From the NCBI RefSeq assembly GCF_000381905.1, contig NZ_KB907248.1:1-64000 (forward strand): DNA of 64,000 nucleotides. Reading direction: 5' to 3'. Positions 9,484 through 17,707 of this stretch are shown here, piece after piece. The first letter of the stretch is position 1. Each line of letters starts with the position of its first letter. The notes beneath the pieces are model-generated. The model saw only the letters and a list, made by a program, of their open reading frames with translations. It was not told the DNA's origin and ran no database searches. This DNA is from Paenibacillus fonticola DSM 21315. GTDB taxonomy: Bacteria > Bacillota > Bacilli > Paenibacillales > Paenibacillaceae. A program made the position numbers and the translations under genes.

Positions 9484-9924
9484 TTATCCGCAGCTGCAGC
9501 TGCCGCCGCTTCCGCAGCCGCCGCCCTTCGGATTCGGGTCATTGCTCGGCACCTTAATCGTGTCGGATACGGAATAAGCGATCGTCTCCGACATCTGATG
9601 CAGCATGTCGTCCAGCTCTTTCTCTGCCGCTTTGAAGTTGCGCACGGCTTCAAACTGCTCCAGTTCCTTCTCCACTTGGGCTACTTTGTCTTTCGCCTCA
9701 TGGTAATTGGGATGGTAGTGCCCGAATCGCTCCGTCTCCTCAAAGAGCTCCTTCTGCGCGTCAAGCTTTCTGACGTATGCCTGGACCTCCGGATCCTCCT
9801 CCACGCGTCTCTTCCAGTATAAATAATCGGATACCGCGATGGAATTGTTTATCATATCGCCTAATTCATAGGCGTATGTCAAAAGCTCGGCCATGTCGAC
9901 CGTCTTCAGCTCGGTTACGCTCAT
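9484..9924 (-). CDS. ylbF: YlbF/RicF, subunit of the RicAFT (Y) complex
   Basis: A helical protein of 146 residues from the ATG at 9924; an in-frame TTG at 9933 would add three residues, and neither start has a strong ribosome binding site. The YlbF/YmcA domain spans about 10-115. The C-terminus is a Gly/Cys tail (GGGCGSGGSCSCG). In B. subtilis RicF works with RicA (YmcA) and RicT (YaaT); the complex binds iron-sulfur clusters, promotes RNase Y-dependent mRNA maturation and affects competence, sporulation and biofilm formation. The terminal cysteines fit a cluster-ligand role (inference). It is probably co-transcribed with ylbG. Confidence 0.92.
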   Translation of the reverse strand: MSVTELKTVDMAELLTYAYELGDMINNSIAVSDYLYWKRRVEEDPEVQAYVRKLDAQKELFEETERFGHYHPNYHEAKDKVAQVEKELEQFEAVRNFKAAEKELDDMLHQMSETIAYSVSDTIKVPSNDPNPKGGGCGSGGSCSCG

Positions 9925-10112
9925 GAATCTCAACTCGATTCTATATAGAATGGTCTACTAAAAAATCCATTCAGCAGTACAGTTTTCAGTAGACTACATT
10001 ATAATAACATATTCGGTTTCCAAGCAGAAGAGTTTCCCGCGATTGCTCAGTTCCGAATTCCCGTTCCGTTCATTAAATGAACCTCCTCTTTCCTTCCAAA
10101 AATCTGTAATAT

Positions 10113-10150
10113 GAAAAGAAGAAGCCCGCAAGCATTATGCGAACCTCTTC
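10113..10150 (-). terminator. Terminator of the CBS-domain gene
   Basis: A 13-bp stem with G-U pairs (minus strand GAAGAGGTTCGCA with TGCGGGCTTCTTC) followed by TTTTCAT. It lies just after the stop of the CBS gene. Confidence 0.75.
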
Positions 10151-10173
10151 TCTAAAATTGGCTTTAGCATGAA

Positions 10174-10596
10174 CTAGTGGACTTGATGGGAAATTTCGCT
10201 CAGCGCGTCGCCGGCTTCATCGGCAAAATTGTTGCGTACAGCCATGTCTCCGATCGATACGATCCCGATGAGCCGTTCTCCTTCCGTTACCGGCAGGCGG
10301 CGAATTTGCTGCTCCGCCATCATTTCCGCGGCATCGTCGACCGGCGTGTCCGGTGAAGCGCAGCGGATGCCCCGCGTCATAACCGTCTCCACGGCCGTAG
10401 AACCAGGATGCTTGTCCGCGATCGCTCTAATGACTAGATCGCGGTCGGTAATAACTCCGATCAGCCGGTCTCCATCCTCGACGACGGGAATAAAGCCGGT
10501 ATCATGGTTTTTCATTTTTACCGCAACCTCATAGATATTGTCTTTTGGCGATACAGTAACTACTTGGTCAGTCATGATGTCCTTTACTTTTCTCAT
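10174..10596 (-). CDS. Tandem CBS-domain protein (YlbB/YhcV type)
   Basis: A 140-residue stand-alone CBS pair (Bateman module). CBS1 is about residues 1-60 (VKDIMTDQVVTVSP, GVITDRDLVIRA) and CBS2 about 70-130 (VMTRGIRCASP, RRLPVTEGERLIGIVSIGDMA). Such modules bind adenine nucleotides and act as energy sensors. The closing ALSEISHQVH resembles B. subtilis YlbB and YhcV; the location next to ylbF favours YlbB, which belongs to the same chromosomal neighbourhood there. It is not AcuB, which carries an additional ACT-type region. The ATG has GGAGG nine bases upstream. Confidence 0.85.
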   Translation of the reverse strand: MRKVKDIMTDQVVTVSPKDNIYEVAVKMKNHDTGFIPVVEDGDRLIGVITDRDLVIRAIADKHPGSTAVETVMTRGIRCASPDTPVDDAAEMMAEQQIRRLPVTEGERLIGIVSIGDMAVRNNFADEAGDALSEISHQVH

Positions 10597-10686
10597 TATG
10601 CCATCCCTCCATCATTTAGATTTCCTAGGAGGGAGCTATATTATGCATGCCGTTCAAATGAAACCTAAAGGGAGCTTGGGGATTAA

Positions 10687-11856
10687 TCAGGACTGCTTTT
10701 CTTGATAAGCTTCCGCCATCGCAATCAAGAGGCTGGCCGCATGCAGCATCGCCTCTTCGTCGATATCGAATTTCGGATGGTGGTGCGGATAAACCGCATT
10801 CTTCTCCGGATTTCCCGCTCCTACAAGCATGAAGCAGCCGGGAATCCGCTGCAAATAGTAAGCAAAATCCTCGGCAGGCATAATTTGCGGAGAGAGCCCG
10901 CTTGACAACCCGGTCTCCCGTTCCGCAACCTCTCGAAACCTTTCATATTCCTCCGGATGATTGGCCAGGCTCGGATAGCCGGTCATATAATCGATCGCCA
11001 CGCCCGCCCCATAAGCCTGCGCCGTCCCTTCCGCCAATTGCTCGATCCTCGTGCGTATGATGCTCCTCGTCTCTTCCTGGAAGCAGCGAACCGTGCCAGC
11101 AAGTCGGCAGGTGTCCGCGATGACGTTCTGGGCCGTTCCGCCATGGATCGAACCGATTGTCACGACAGCGGGATCTAGCGGATTAACCGATCGGCTGACG
11201 ACGCTTTGCAATTGAAGCACCAGCGCAGCTCCGGCTACAACGCTGTCTACAGCGGCATGCGGCATGCCGCCATGGCCTCCTCGGCCCGACAGCTCAATGA
11301 AAAATTCATCCGTCGAGGCCATCATTGGCCCAGGCCGGCTGGCTGCCGTGCCTACCGGGATCGGCGTCCATAAATGCACACCATAAATTACGTCCACTCC
11401 GTCCAGCGCCCCGGCTTCAATCAATCCGAGGGCCCCGCCGGGACATACCTCCTCTGCCGGTTGAAATAACAGACGAATTTCCCCTTGAAGCGTCTCTCTT
11501 CTGCTGATGAAATATTCAGTAACGGCTAACAGTACGGCCGTATGCGCATCGTGGCCGCAGGCGTGCATGACCCCGGGAACCTCCGAGGCATAGTCACAGG
11601 CTTTCTCGTCCTGAATCGGCAGCGCGTCCATATCCGCCCGGAGCGCAACCGTCTTGCCCGGTAATTTTCCTCTTATCGTGGCTATTATCCCGTTGCCTCC
11701 TGCTTTCACCACGGTATCCACGCCTAGCTTGGTGAGGATGTCTGCAACGTAGGCAGATGTCTTATGCTCTTTAAAAGACAATTCCGGATGACGATGCAAA
11801 TGACGCCTCCGCTCCACCATCATTGGGAACAATGACTTTAGCGCTTCCTCTCTCAT
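10687..11856 (-). CDS. M20-family metallo-amidohydrolase (N-acyl-amino-acid deacylase type)
   Basis: A 389-residue M20D enzyme. Motifs are RRHLHRHPELSFKE (about 17-30), ALRADMDALPI (about 71-81), HACGHDAH (about 98-105), the Glu pair in QPAEE (about 132-136) and the C-terminal PHHHPKFDID. A dimerisation domain lies at about 180-290 (GRGGHGGMPH). These enzymes remove acyl groups from amino acids such as N-acetyl-L-amino acids or S-conjugates using a metal-cysteine centre. The precise substrate cannot be read from the sequence. The ATG is preceded by AGAAGGAAG. It stands alone in a single-gene unit. Confidence 0.88.
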   Translation of the reverse strand: MREEALKSLFPMMVERRRHLHRHPELSFKEHKTSAYVADILTKLGVDTVVKAGGNGIIATIRGKLPGKTVALRADMDALPIQDEKACDYASEVPGVMHACGHDAHTAVLLAVTEYFISRRETLQGEIRLLFQPAEEVCPGGALGLIEAGALDGVDVIYGVHLWTPIPVGTAASRPGPMMASTDEFFIELSGRGGHGGMPHAAVDSVVAGAALVLQLQSVVSRSVNPLDPAVVTIGSIHGGTAQNVIADTCRLAGTVRCFQEETRSIIRTRIEQLAEGTAQAYGAGVAIDYMTGYPSLANHPEEYERFREVAERETGLSSGLSPQIMPAEDFAYYLQRIPGCFMLVGAGNPEKNAVYPHHHPKFDIDEEAMLHAASLLIAMAEAYQEKQS

Positions 11857-12029
11857 TGTCTTCCACTTCCTTCTTCGTCGATAAAACGTCCATTTGATAA
11901 CGGCAAGCCGCCTTACGAACAGCCTTGCACATAATATGTATTATTGTATCAGAAAACCGGTTAGCCTGAATACGGTGCATTGCAACAGCAAACAGCGTCC
12001 CTTCACCATTTTGCAGCGTTTTCCCATGC

Positions 12030-12058
12030 TTGCACAAGTGATTGAAACATAATATCAT
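12030..12058 (+). promoter_or_regulatory. Sigma-A-type promoter for yugN-ftsW
   Basis: TTGCAC at 12030-12035, a 17-base spacer and TATCAT at 12053-12058. The ATG of the yugN-like gene is 34 bp downstream. Confidence 0.6.
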
Positions 12059-12091
12059 GGGAAGAGAACTTTTAAGGAGGCATTTTACACG

Positions 12092-12433
12092 ATGATTCTC
12101 GAAAATACCGGTTTGAACGGAGTAAAAAGCGATCTGTCCTACTTGGACGAATCCGCGGAGAAAGTCGGGTTTATTCGCTGGCAATGGGAATATTACCGGG
12201 CTACATACGACTACAAAATAGAAGCGAACAATAACGAATATTTCCTTCGCATCAACACGCGTGCCGTTGAGGGCAAATTGGAGCGTCCTGATACGGTTCT
12301 GGAAATTGAGGCCGTCTACATCGGACGGGCTACATTCCCACATGGACTGGAATACGAATCGGAAATTCCGGCAGCGGTTCAAAAGACGGCCAACCTGAAG
12401 CTATCTGAACTGAAACAGCTCCTCGAAGCGTAA
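12092..12433 (+). CDS. YugN-like family protein
   Basis: A 113-residue protein starting MILENTGLNGVKSDLSYLDE with GFIRWQWEYYRATYDYK, the YugN-like family pattern. The activity is unknown. It ends 10 bp before ftsW and is preceded by a promoter, so the two are very likely one operon. The TAAGGAGG before the ATG is an excellent ribosome binding site. Confidence 0.82.
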   Translation: MILENTGLNGVKSDLSYLDESAEKVGFIRWQWEYYRATYDYKIEANNNEYFLRINTRAVEGKLERPDTVLEIEAVYIGRATFPHGLEYESEIPAAVQKTANLKLSELKQLLEA

Positions 12434-12443
12434 GGAACTTGGC

Positions 12444-13691
12444 ATGAGAGACAGCAAATCAGAGCCCAAACGCGGAGCTCCCGATTTTCAACTGCTTATT
12501 CTCACCTTGCTTTTGGTTGGCTTCGGGATTGTCATGGTATTCAGTTCCAGCTCCAGCATTGCTTTAGTAAGTGAAAAACAAGGTTATGATTTGATGTACT
12601 TTACGAAACGTCAAGTAATCTTCGGAGGACTTGGAGTTGTCCTCATGTTCATTACGATGAACATTCCTTATAACAAGTTCAAGAAGCTTTTTGTTCCTGT
12701 GTTTATTGTGACGATTATTATGCTGATCCTTATTCCATTTTTGGCATCCGACATCAATGGGGCCAAGAGCTGGTTTAATATCGGCGGCCTCGGCATCCAG
12801 CCTACCGAATTGGCGAAGATTGCCACGATCCTTTACTTGGCTGCGCTCATTTCCAAAAAAGGAGAACGTTTCCGGGATTTAAGAACAGGCTATATTCCCG
12901 TAATGGTCATCGTCGGTTTTGTGGCCGGCCTCATCATGCTTCAGCCTGACCTTGGCTCCTGCCTGATTCTGGTCGCCACGGCAGGCCTTATTATTTTTGC
13001 CGGCGGAGCAAACTTGAAGCATATTTTAGGCTCGATTGCCCTGCTTATCCTTGGTGCCAGCATCGTTCTGGGCGCCGGCGCGCTCTGGGAGAAAATCAGT
13101 CCGAGCGAATCTGCGTCATCAGGCAGCAGCTACAAAATGGGACGGATCACATCATTCATCAACCCGTGGGCAGATCCGCAGCTTTCGGGGTACAACCTGA
13201 TTCACTCGCTTACCGCGCTTGGATATGGCGGTGTGACAGGAGCAGGTTTCGGCCAGGGGATTCAAAAGCTGCACTACCTTCCCAATCCGTACAATGATTT
13301 TATATTTCCCGTCATCGGGGAAGAGTTTGGCTTTATCGGCAGCATTATATTTTTATTGTTCTATATTTACTTTATTTGGAGGGGACTGCTTGTTTCTCTC
13401 CGCTGTTCCAGTACGTTTGGCACGCTGACAGGGGTAGGCATTATGGGACTCATCGCCATTCAGGCTTTCGTTAATATCGGTGGCGTGACGCGCACGATTC
13501 CTATTACCGGCGTTACCCTGCCATTTATTAGCTACGGGGGCTCCTCCCTGCTAGTCATGATGGGAGCGATGGGGATTGTGCTCAGCATTTCACGGGAATC
13601 CAATCTGCCTGCCAAACAGGAACGAACGAAATCCGTCGTCGTCAGGGAAGCCTCCCGTGAACTGAACAGTCAAAGACGCCGGCATTTATAA
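12444..13691 (+). CDS. ftsW: FtsW, SEDS-family septal peptidoglycan glycosyltransferase
   Basis: A 415-residue polytopic membrane protein with about ten hydrophobic segments. SEDS hallmarks are NGAKSWFNIGGLGIQPTELAK (about 105-125), LQPDLGS (about 166-172), the acidic residue in NPYNDFIFPVIGEEFGF (Asp285, matching the catalytic Asp of SEDS enzymes) and the closing TGVTLPFISYGGSSLL. It polymerises glycan strands from lipid II at the division septum with a class B penicillin-binding protein. FtsW rather than RodA or SpoVE is inferred from the chromosomal context (ylaN, ylbF/ylbG nearby, as around B. subtilis ftsW/ylaO). It is translated 10 bp after the yugN-like gene. Confidence 0.88.
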   Translation: MRDSKSEPKRGAPDFQLLILTLLLVGFGIVMVFSSSSSIALVSEKQGYDLMYFTKRQVIFGGLGVVLMFITMNIPYNKFKKLFVPVFIVTIIMLILIPFLASDINGAKSWFNIGGLGIQPTELAKIATILYLAALISKKGERFRDLRTGYIPVMVIVGFVAGLIMLQPDLGSCLILVATAGLIIFAGGANLKHILGSIALLILGASIVLGAGALWEKISPSESASSGSSYKMGRITSFINPWADPQLSGYNLIHSLTALGYGGVTGAGFGQGIQKLHYLPNPYNDFIFPVIGEEFGFIGSIIFLLFYIYFIWRGLLVSLRCSSTFGTLTGVGIMGLIAIQAFVNIGGVTRTIPITGVTLPFISYGGSSLLVMMGAMGIVLSISRESNLPAKQERTKSVVVREASRELNSQRRRHL

Positions 13692-13815
13692 AAAAAAGTC
13701 TATCGGTGTATTTTCTAGGAAAAAAGACCATCATTAACGATAGCTTTTCTTACAGAGCATAGAATTGTTCAGCTCCGCTGAATTGTTAAAAATTCTATCA
13801 TTGTAAGGAAACATA

Positions 13816-13870
13816 AAAATAAGGTTGCCCACAGTTCATTACATGAATTCGATGGGGCAACCTTATTTTG
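13816..13870. terminator. Bidirectional terminator between ftsW and the Asp23 gene
   Basis: AATAAGGTTGCCC at 13818-13830 pairs with GGGCAACCTTATT at 13855-13867, with T-rich ends on both strands. It serves the two convergent genes. Confidence 0.85.
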
Positions 13871-13924
13871 CTTTAAAAGGCTCTCACAGTCTTCACCTTT
13901 TGTATGTAACCGCAACGAAGCAAA

Positions 13925-14287
13925 TCAGGCTTCGTCGTCTTTAAATGCTACTCCTTCAACCTTCACATTTACTTCTACGGTTTTCAGCCCTGTCATGCTC
14001 TCGACCGCTTCACGAACATTTTGCTGCAGCATGCGGCACACCTCATGAATCGGTGTCTCATACAGCACTATAATACGGAGATCGATTGCCGCTTCCAACT
14101 GACCGACTTCTACGGTGACGCCTTTTTGCACGTTTTTACCGCTTAACCGCTTCGCCCAGCCTTCTGACAACCCACCGGACATCGCCGCAATCCCCGGCGT
14201 TTCCAGCGCTGCCATCCCGGCAATCTTGGCAACGACGTCATCTGATATTCGAATAAGCCCATTATCTAACTGTAATTGTTCGGTCAT
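13925..14287 (-). CDS. Asp23/Gls24-family envelope stress protein
   Basis: A 120-residue Asp23 domain protein (residues about 5-110: GLIRISDDVVAKIAGMAALETPGIAAM, then a DLRIIVLYETPIHEVCRMLQ repeat). Family members coat the inner face of the membrane through an anchor or act in envelope stress; a B. subtilis relative, YqhY, influences acetyl-CoA carboxylase. There is no membrane segment here. The second ATG at 14287 is preferred because GGAGG lies seven bases upstream; the ATG at 14293 is too close to it. Confidence 0.85.
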   Translation of the reverse strand: MTEQLQLDNGLIRISDDVVAKIAGMAALETPGIAAMSGGLSEGWAKRLSGKNVQKGVTVEVGQLEAAIDLRIIVLYETPIHEVCRMLQQNVREAVESMTGLKTVEVNVKVEGVAFKDDEA

Positions 14288-14434
14288 GGTCATTCCTCCT
14301 TCAACCTCATTATATTTATTGTAATTCGTCAGACCTTTTAAAGCAAATAGAGATCATTCTTCTTTCGTTCGTTATGAATTTCCCTGAATTGGTTATATTG
14401 AATTTGAATTCATTTTATAAGCTGAGGTGCGATA

Positions 14435-15505
14435 ATGCGAAAATATGTTTCTCCAGGTTTATTATTTTTGTTCTTTATTTGCAGCGCCATAGGGCACTAC
14501 GCTCACTGGCCGGCTACCTTGCAGTTCCTCATATCGGCGATTGCTGTCATTTTTGTGGCCGGTTTTCTCGGCAAAGCGACCGAAAGCGTAGCACACTATG
14601 CCGGGCAGCGCCTCGGCGGGTTTCTGAATGCGACCTTCGGCAACGCCGCGGAATTAATTATCGGCATCCTGCTCGTACGCGAAGGGCTGTTCGACATGGT
14701 AAAAGCGAGTATTACCGGATCAATCATCGGGAATTTGCTGCTCGTGCTTGGCTTGAGCCTGCTTGCCGGGGGGCTGAAGCACAAAATACAGCGTTACAAC
14801 GTTTCGCTTGCAGGAATGAACGGTTCATTAATGATCGTAGCCATTATCGCTCTTTTTGTCCCGGCCATTTTTCTACAGACGCATGTGCTGCATGAAGAAG
14901 ATCGGACGACGCTCAGTCTCATCGTCGCCGGCATACTGATCGTATCTTATCTCCTCTGGCTGATCTTCTCTATGATCACGCATAAGGATTACCTGGCTGA
15001 CATTCAAGAGGAGCGCAGTGAGGACCCGGCTGGCGAGCAGCAGCCCGCTTGGTCCAAGGGCAAATCGATCCTTTATCTCATACTCGCAACCGTAATGGTA
15101 GCTTTCGTCAGCGAATGGCTAGTCGGCACGTTGGACACGTTCACAGCCCGCTTTGGGCTTAGTGAAATATTTGTCGGCGCCTTCGTCGTCGCGATCGTGG
15201 GTAATGCAGCGGAGCATAGTGCCGCCATTTTGCTGGCCATGAAAAATAAAATTGGAGCCTCCGTAGAAATTGCCGTGGGGAGCAGTCTGCAGATCGCCCT
15301 TTTTGTCGCCCCGGTGCTGATTTTCGTCAGTCATCTATTCGGACGGCCCATGGACATCGTATTCACGGTCATAGAACTTGCAGCCATCGGGGTATCGGTC
15401 TTTATCGCCAAGTCAATTACCCAGGACGGCCAAACCAACTGGTATGAAGGTATGCTATTGATCGCCGTCTACGCCATTCTCGGCGTCTCCTTTTTCCTAG
15501 TCTAG
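14435..15505 (+). CDS. chaA: Ca2+/H+ antiporter, CaCA superfamily (ChaA/CAX-type)
   Basis: A 356-residue membrane protein with about eleven hydrophobic segments. It carries the two CaCA alpha-repeat signatures, GGFLNATFGNAAELIIG (about 67-83) and IVGNAAEHSAAILLA (about 249-263), whose Glu residues bind Ca2+. It exports Ca2+ in exchange for protons. The middle loop is acidic and hydrophilic (EERSEDPAGEQQ, about 190-205). B. subtilis ChaA (YfkE) is the closest named homologue by motif. The window therefore encodes two independent Ca2+ exporters. The ATG follows GAGGTG. Confidence 0.9.
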   Translation: MRKYVSPGLLFLFFICSAIGHYAHWPATLQFLISAIAVIFVAGFLGKATESVAHYAGQRLGGFLNATFGNAAELIIGILLVREGLFDMVKASITGSIIGNLLLVLGLSLLAGGLKHKIQRYNVSLAGMNGSLMIVAIIALFVPAIFLQTHVLHEEDRTTLSLIVAGILIVSYLLWLIFSMITHKDYLADIQEERSEDPAGEQQPAWSKGKSILYLILATVMVAFVSEWLVGTLDTFTARFGLSEIFVGAFVVAIVGNAAEHSAAILLAMKNKIGASVEIAVGSSLQIALFVAPVLIFVSHLFGRPMDIVFTVIELAAIGVSVFIAKSITQDGQTNWYEGMLLIAVYAILGVSFFLV

Positions 15506-15514
15506 TTCAAACAA

Positions 15515-15562
15515 AAAAAGCGTTCGCCAACGAGGACACCCCGAGAGCGCGTACGCTTCTTT
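15515..15562. terminator. Bidirectional terminator between chaA and ylaN
   Basis: AAGCGT at 15518-15523 pairs with ACGCTT at 15553-15558, with further pairing inside the arms. The minus strand ends in seven T, making it strongest for ylaN. Confidence 0.7.
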
Positions 15563-15591
15563 AGTATGTAAGCCTGTTCTTCGGAAACAGG

Positions 15592-15879
15592 CTACTCTTT
15601 ATTGTTCATCGCTTCGTACAGTAGAGCTAAATTTCGTTCCAGTTTGCTCAAAAGCTGCTTCCCCGTCTGCTCTTGAATGAGCCCGACACGGACTGCATAA
15701 TCAACCTGTCTGGAAAAACCGTACATTTGGGTATCTAATACTTCCTCATAGAGAGGGCAGTAACGTGTAGCTAGGTTCTCCATCTGTACTTCGATCAGTT
15801 TCTGTATTTTATCTGCATCTTCCTGCAGTAGATTTAAAGCTCTGAGACTCAATTGCTCCTGCAAATCAGATGAAGTCAT
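15592..15879 (-). CDS. ylaN: YlaN-family protein (DUF1507)
   Basis: A 95-residue helical protein. [24 protein letters not shown] and [27 protein letters not shown] match B. subtilis YlaN along the whole length. In B. subtilis YlaN is essential unless iron is plentiful and interacts with the iron regulator Fur; in Staphylococcus aureus it has been linked to iron-sulfur supply. In B. subtilis the gene is next to ftsW; here it is about 1.9 kb away, separated by the Asp23 and chaA genes. GGGGGG precedes the ATG. Confidence 0.93.
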   Translation of the reverse strand: MTSSDLQEQLSLRALNLLQEDADKIQKLIEVQMENLATRYCPLYEEVLDTQMYGFSRQVDYAVRVGLIQEQTGKQLLSKLERNLALLYEAMNNKE

Positions 15880-16053
15880 GTTTCTTCCCCCCTATGTCCT
15901 TAAAGTCGGTCACTCATCTACTCTATTCTTAATATTAGACGAAATCGGAAACCAATACAAGAACCTCTCTAAATTATCCATTCCCAAGTCCCGCCAATCG
16001 GCTGTAATATTTCCCACAGCATCCATTTATCCGCACGCATTCCATTTATGTTC

Positions 16054-16092
16054 CAAAAAAGCACTCCTGCCCGCAATGGACAGGAGTGCTTC
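16054..16092 (-). terminator. Terminator of the HPr-like gene
   Basis: Minus-strand AGCACTCCTG pairs with CAGGAGTGCT across a 10-base loop, followed by a run of T. It begins 11 bp after the stop codon. Confidence 0.85.
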
Positions 16093-16102
16093 CTTGAAAA
16101 CG

Positions 16103-16399
16103 TTATTCAGCTACAATTTTCACATCCAGACCATGCTTTGCAAACACTTCGGATACAGCTTTCTTTGCTTCCGCTGCATCTGGTCCGTGAACGTGCAGCT
16201 CATAGCTTTGTGTGTTCACAAGCGTTGTGAAGAGACCCAAAATACTTTTAACATCGATATACTTGTTATCTGCTTGAAGAACGATGGATGAAGAAAACTT
16301 GCCCGCCGTTTGAGCAATTTCAACTACCGCTTGATTGTTGTTCGCCACTCTGAATCCCTCCGCGTCTAACATTGGAATAAATACACTACCATGATACAT
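16103..16399 (-). CDS. HPr-fold protein lacking the phosphorylatable histidine (Crh-like)
   Basis: A 98-residue HPr-like protein. Aligned by eye with HPr, the active-site segment GIHARPA reads ANNNQAV, so His15 becomes Asn21 and Arg17 becomes Gln23. It therefore cannot take phosphate from enzyme I. The regulatory segment is kept: KSILG with Ser52 at exactly the HPr Ser46 distance (31 residues). B. subtilis Crh shows the same logic (His15 replaced by Gln, Ser46 kept) and works with CcpA in carbon catabolite repression. A CcpA gene lies in this window. Crh-like function is inferred; the overall sequence is divergent from Crh. The ribosome binding site is weak (AGGGAAG, distant). The M29 aminopeptidase gene stands 32 bp upstream on the same strand. 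Confidence 0.75.
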   Translation of the reverse strand: MYHGSVFIPMLDAEGFRVANNNQAVVEIAQTAGKFSSSIVLQADNKYIDVKSILGLFTTLVNTQSYELHVHGPDAAEAKKAVSEVFAKHGLDVKIVAE

Positions 16400-16431
16400 T
16401 GAATCCGCTTCCCTAGCAAGGCATATTATCT

Positions 16432-17547
16432 TTATTTCAGATTATCGGGATTTAACGCTTCAAGCTCCGGCAGGACAAAAATACCATTTTTACGGATTAG
16501 TACATCGTCAAAATAAATTTCCCCGCCGCCGTATTCCGGGCGCTGGATCAGCACGAGATCCCAATGGATCGACGATTTGTTTCCGTTAAACGCCTCTTCA
16601 TACGCTTGGCCCGGCGTGAAATGGAGACTGCCGGCAATTTTCTCATCGAACAGAATATCCTTCATTGGATGCAAAATATAGGGATTAAACCCGATTGCAA
16701 ACTCTCCGATATACCGGGAGCCGTCATCTGTATCCAATATTTTATTGAGGCTCTCCGTATCGTTGCTTGTCGCCTCAACAATTCGTCCCTGCTCGAAACG
16801 GAACTTAATGTTCTCGAAAGTAATCCCATTGTACAGGGTCGGGGTATTGTAGCTGATCGTTCCGTTTACGGAGTCTCTGACCGGTGCGGAATAAACCTCT
16901 CCATCCGGAATGTTGTGTTGCCCGGAACATTTAATCGCTCCGATATTTTTAATCGAGAATGATAAGTCTGTTCCAGGAGCGGTAATCCGGACTTTATCCG
17001 TGCGTTTCATTAAATCCGCCAGCGCATCCTGAGCCCGGTCCATCTTGGCATAATCCAAGTTGCAAACGTCAAAATAAAAATTTTCGAACGCTTCAGTACT
17101 CGTATTCGCCAATTGCGCCATGCTGGCATTCGGATAACGGAGCACAACCCATTTCGTATGCTTCACTCTTTGTTCGCTATGTACACGATGTGAATAGAGC
17201 GAGTTGTACAGCCTCATCTTCTCCTCTGGAACATCTGACAATTCATTTACATTTGTGCCGGAACGAATTCCGATATAGCAATCCATTTGCTTCATCCGAT
17301 TCAGGTCGATTTCAGCCCACGTATTCATCTGCTCTTCATTCGCATATTTGAACATCGATCTTTGAACCGTTCTATCGGTCAGCTCAACAAAGGCATTTCC
17401 GCCTTTCCTTCCGACTTCTTCCACAATAGCAATTAGCAAATCGCGCTCATTGCCAATCATTTCAACAAGCACATTTTCACCAGGCTGAACATTGACAGAA
17501 TATCCAACCAAATTTTCCGCCAGCTTCAATATTCTTGGATCTCGCAT
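16432..17547 (-). CDS. M29-family metallo-aminopeptidase (AmpS/PepS type)
   Basis: A 371-residue M29 peptidase. The N-terminal domain (about 1-180) includes VQPGENVLVEMIG and RYPNASMAQLA. The C-terminal catalytic domain includes the metal-site stretches NIPDGEVYSAPV (about 224-235), EFAIGFNP, SLHFTPGQAYEE and HWDLVLIQRP. These cytosolic exopeptidases release N-terminal residues using a pair of cobalt or zinc ions. Length is a little shorter than the usual 400-410 residues. It is 32 bp upstream of the HPr-like gene and may be co-transcribed with it. The ATG has GAGGAGG at a slightly long spacing. Confidence 0.9.
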   Translation of the reverse strand: MRDPRILKLAENLVGYSVNVQPGENVLVEMIGNERDLLIAIVEEVGRKGGNAFVELTDRTVQRSMFKYANEEQMNTWAEIDLNRMKQMDCYIGIRSGTNVNELSDVPEEKMRLYNSLYSHRVHSEQRVKHTKWVVLRYPNASMAQLANTSTEAFENFYFDVCNLDYAKMDRAQDALADLMKRTDKVRITAPGTDLSFSIKNIGAIKCSGQHNIPDGEVYSAPVRDSVNGTISYNTPTLYNGITFENIKFRFEQGRIVEATSNDTESLNKILDTDDGSRYIGEFAIGFNPYILHPMKDILFDEKIAGSLHFTPGQAYEEAFNGNKSSIHWDLVLIQRPEYGGGEIYFDDVLIRKNGIFVLPELEALNPDNLK

Positions 17548-17707
17548 CCAGTCTTACGCCTCCTCTAATCTCTCCTAAGCATCATTCCTCAAACAAGACC
17601 GGAAACCGCTTAAGTTAGTTGAACAGTGGTTAATTCACTATTCTATTGTAGCATGACCGGCTGCGGTCTTCCAAGCAAAAATGAAACGGCAGACCAAGGG
17701 TGAGCAG

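Noticed and set aside
9951..10005. Inverted GTCTACT/AGTAGAC upstream of ylbF as a riboswitch
   Set aside because: The arms are only 7 bp and I could match no known riboswitch core.
10174..10596. CBS-domain gene as the missing acuB
   Set aside because: It has only the CBS pair, its end resembles YlbB/YhcV, and it is 20 kb from acuA.
11771..12382. 203-codon frame opposite the yugN-like gene and the M20 gene start
   Set aside because: It overlaps two genes with good motifs and starts, and it has no recognisable domain.
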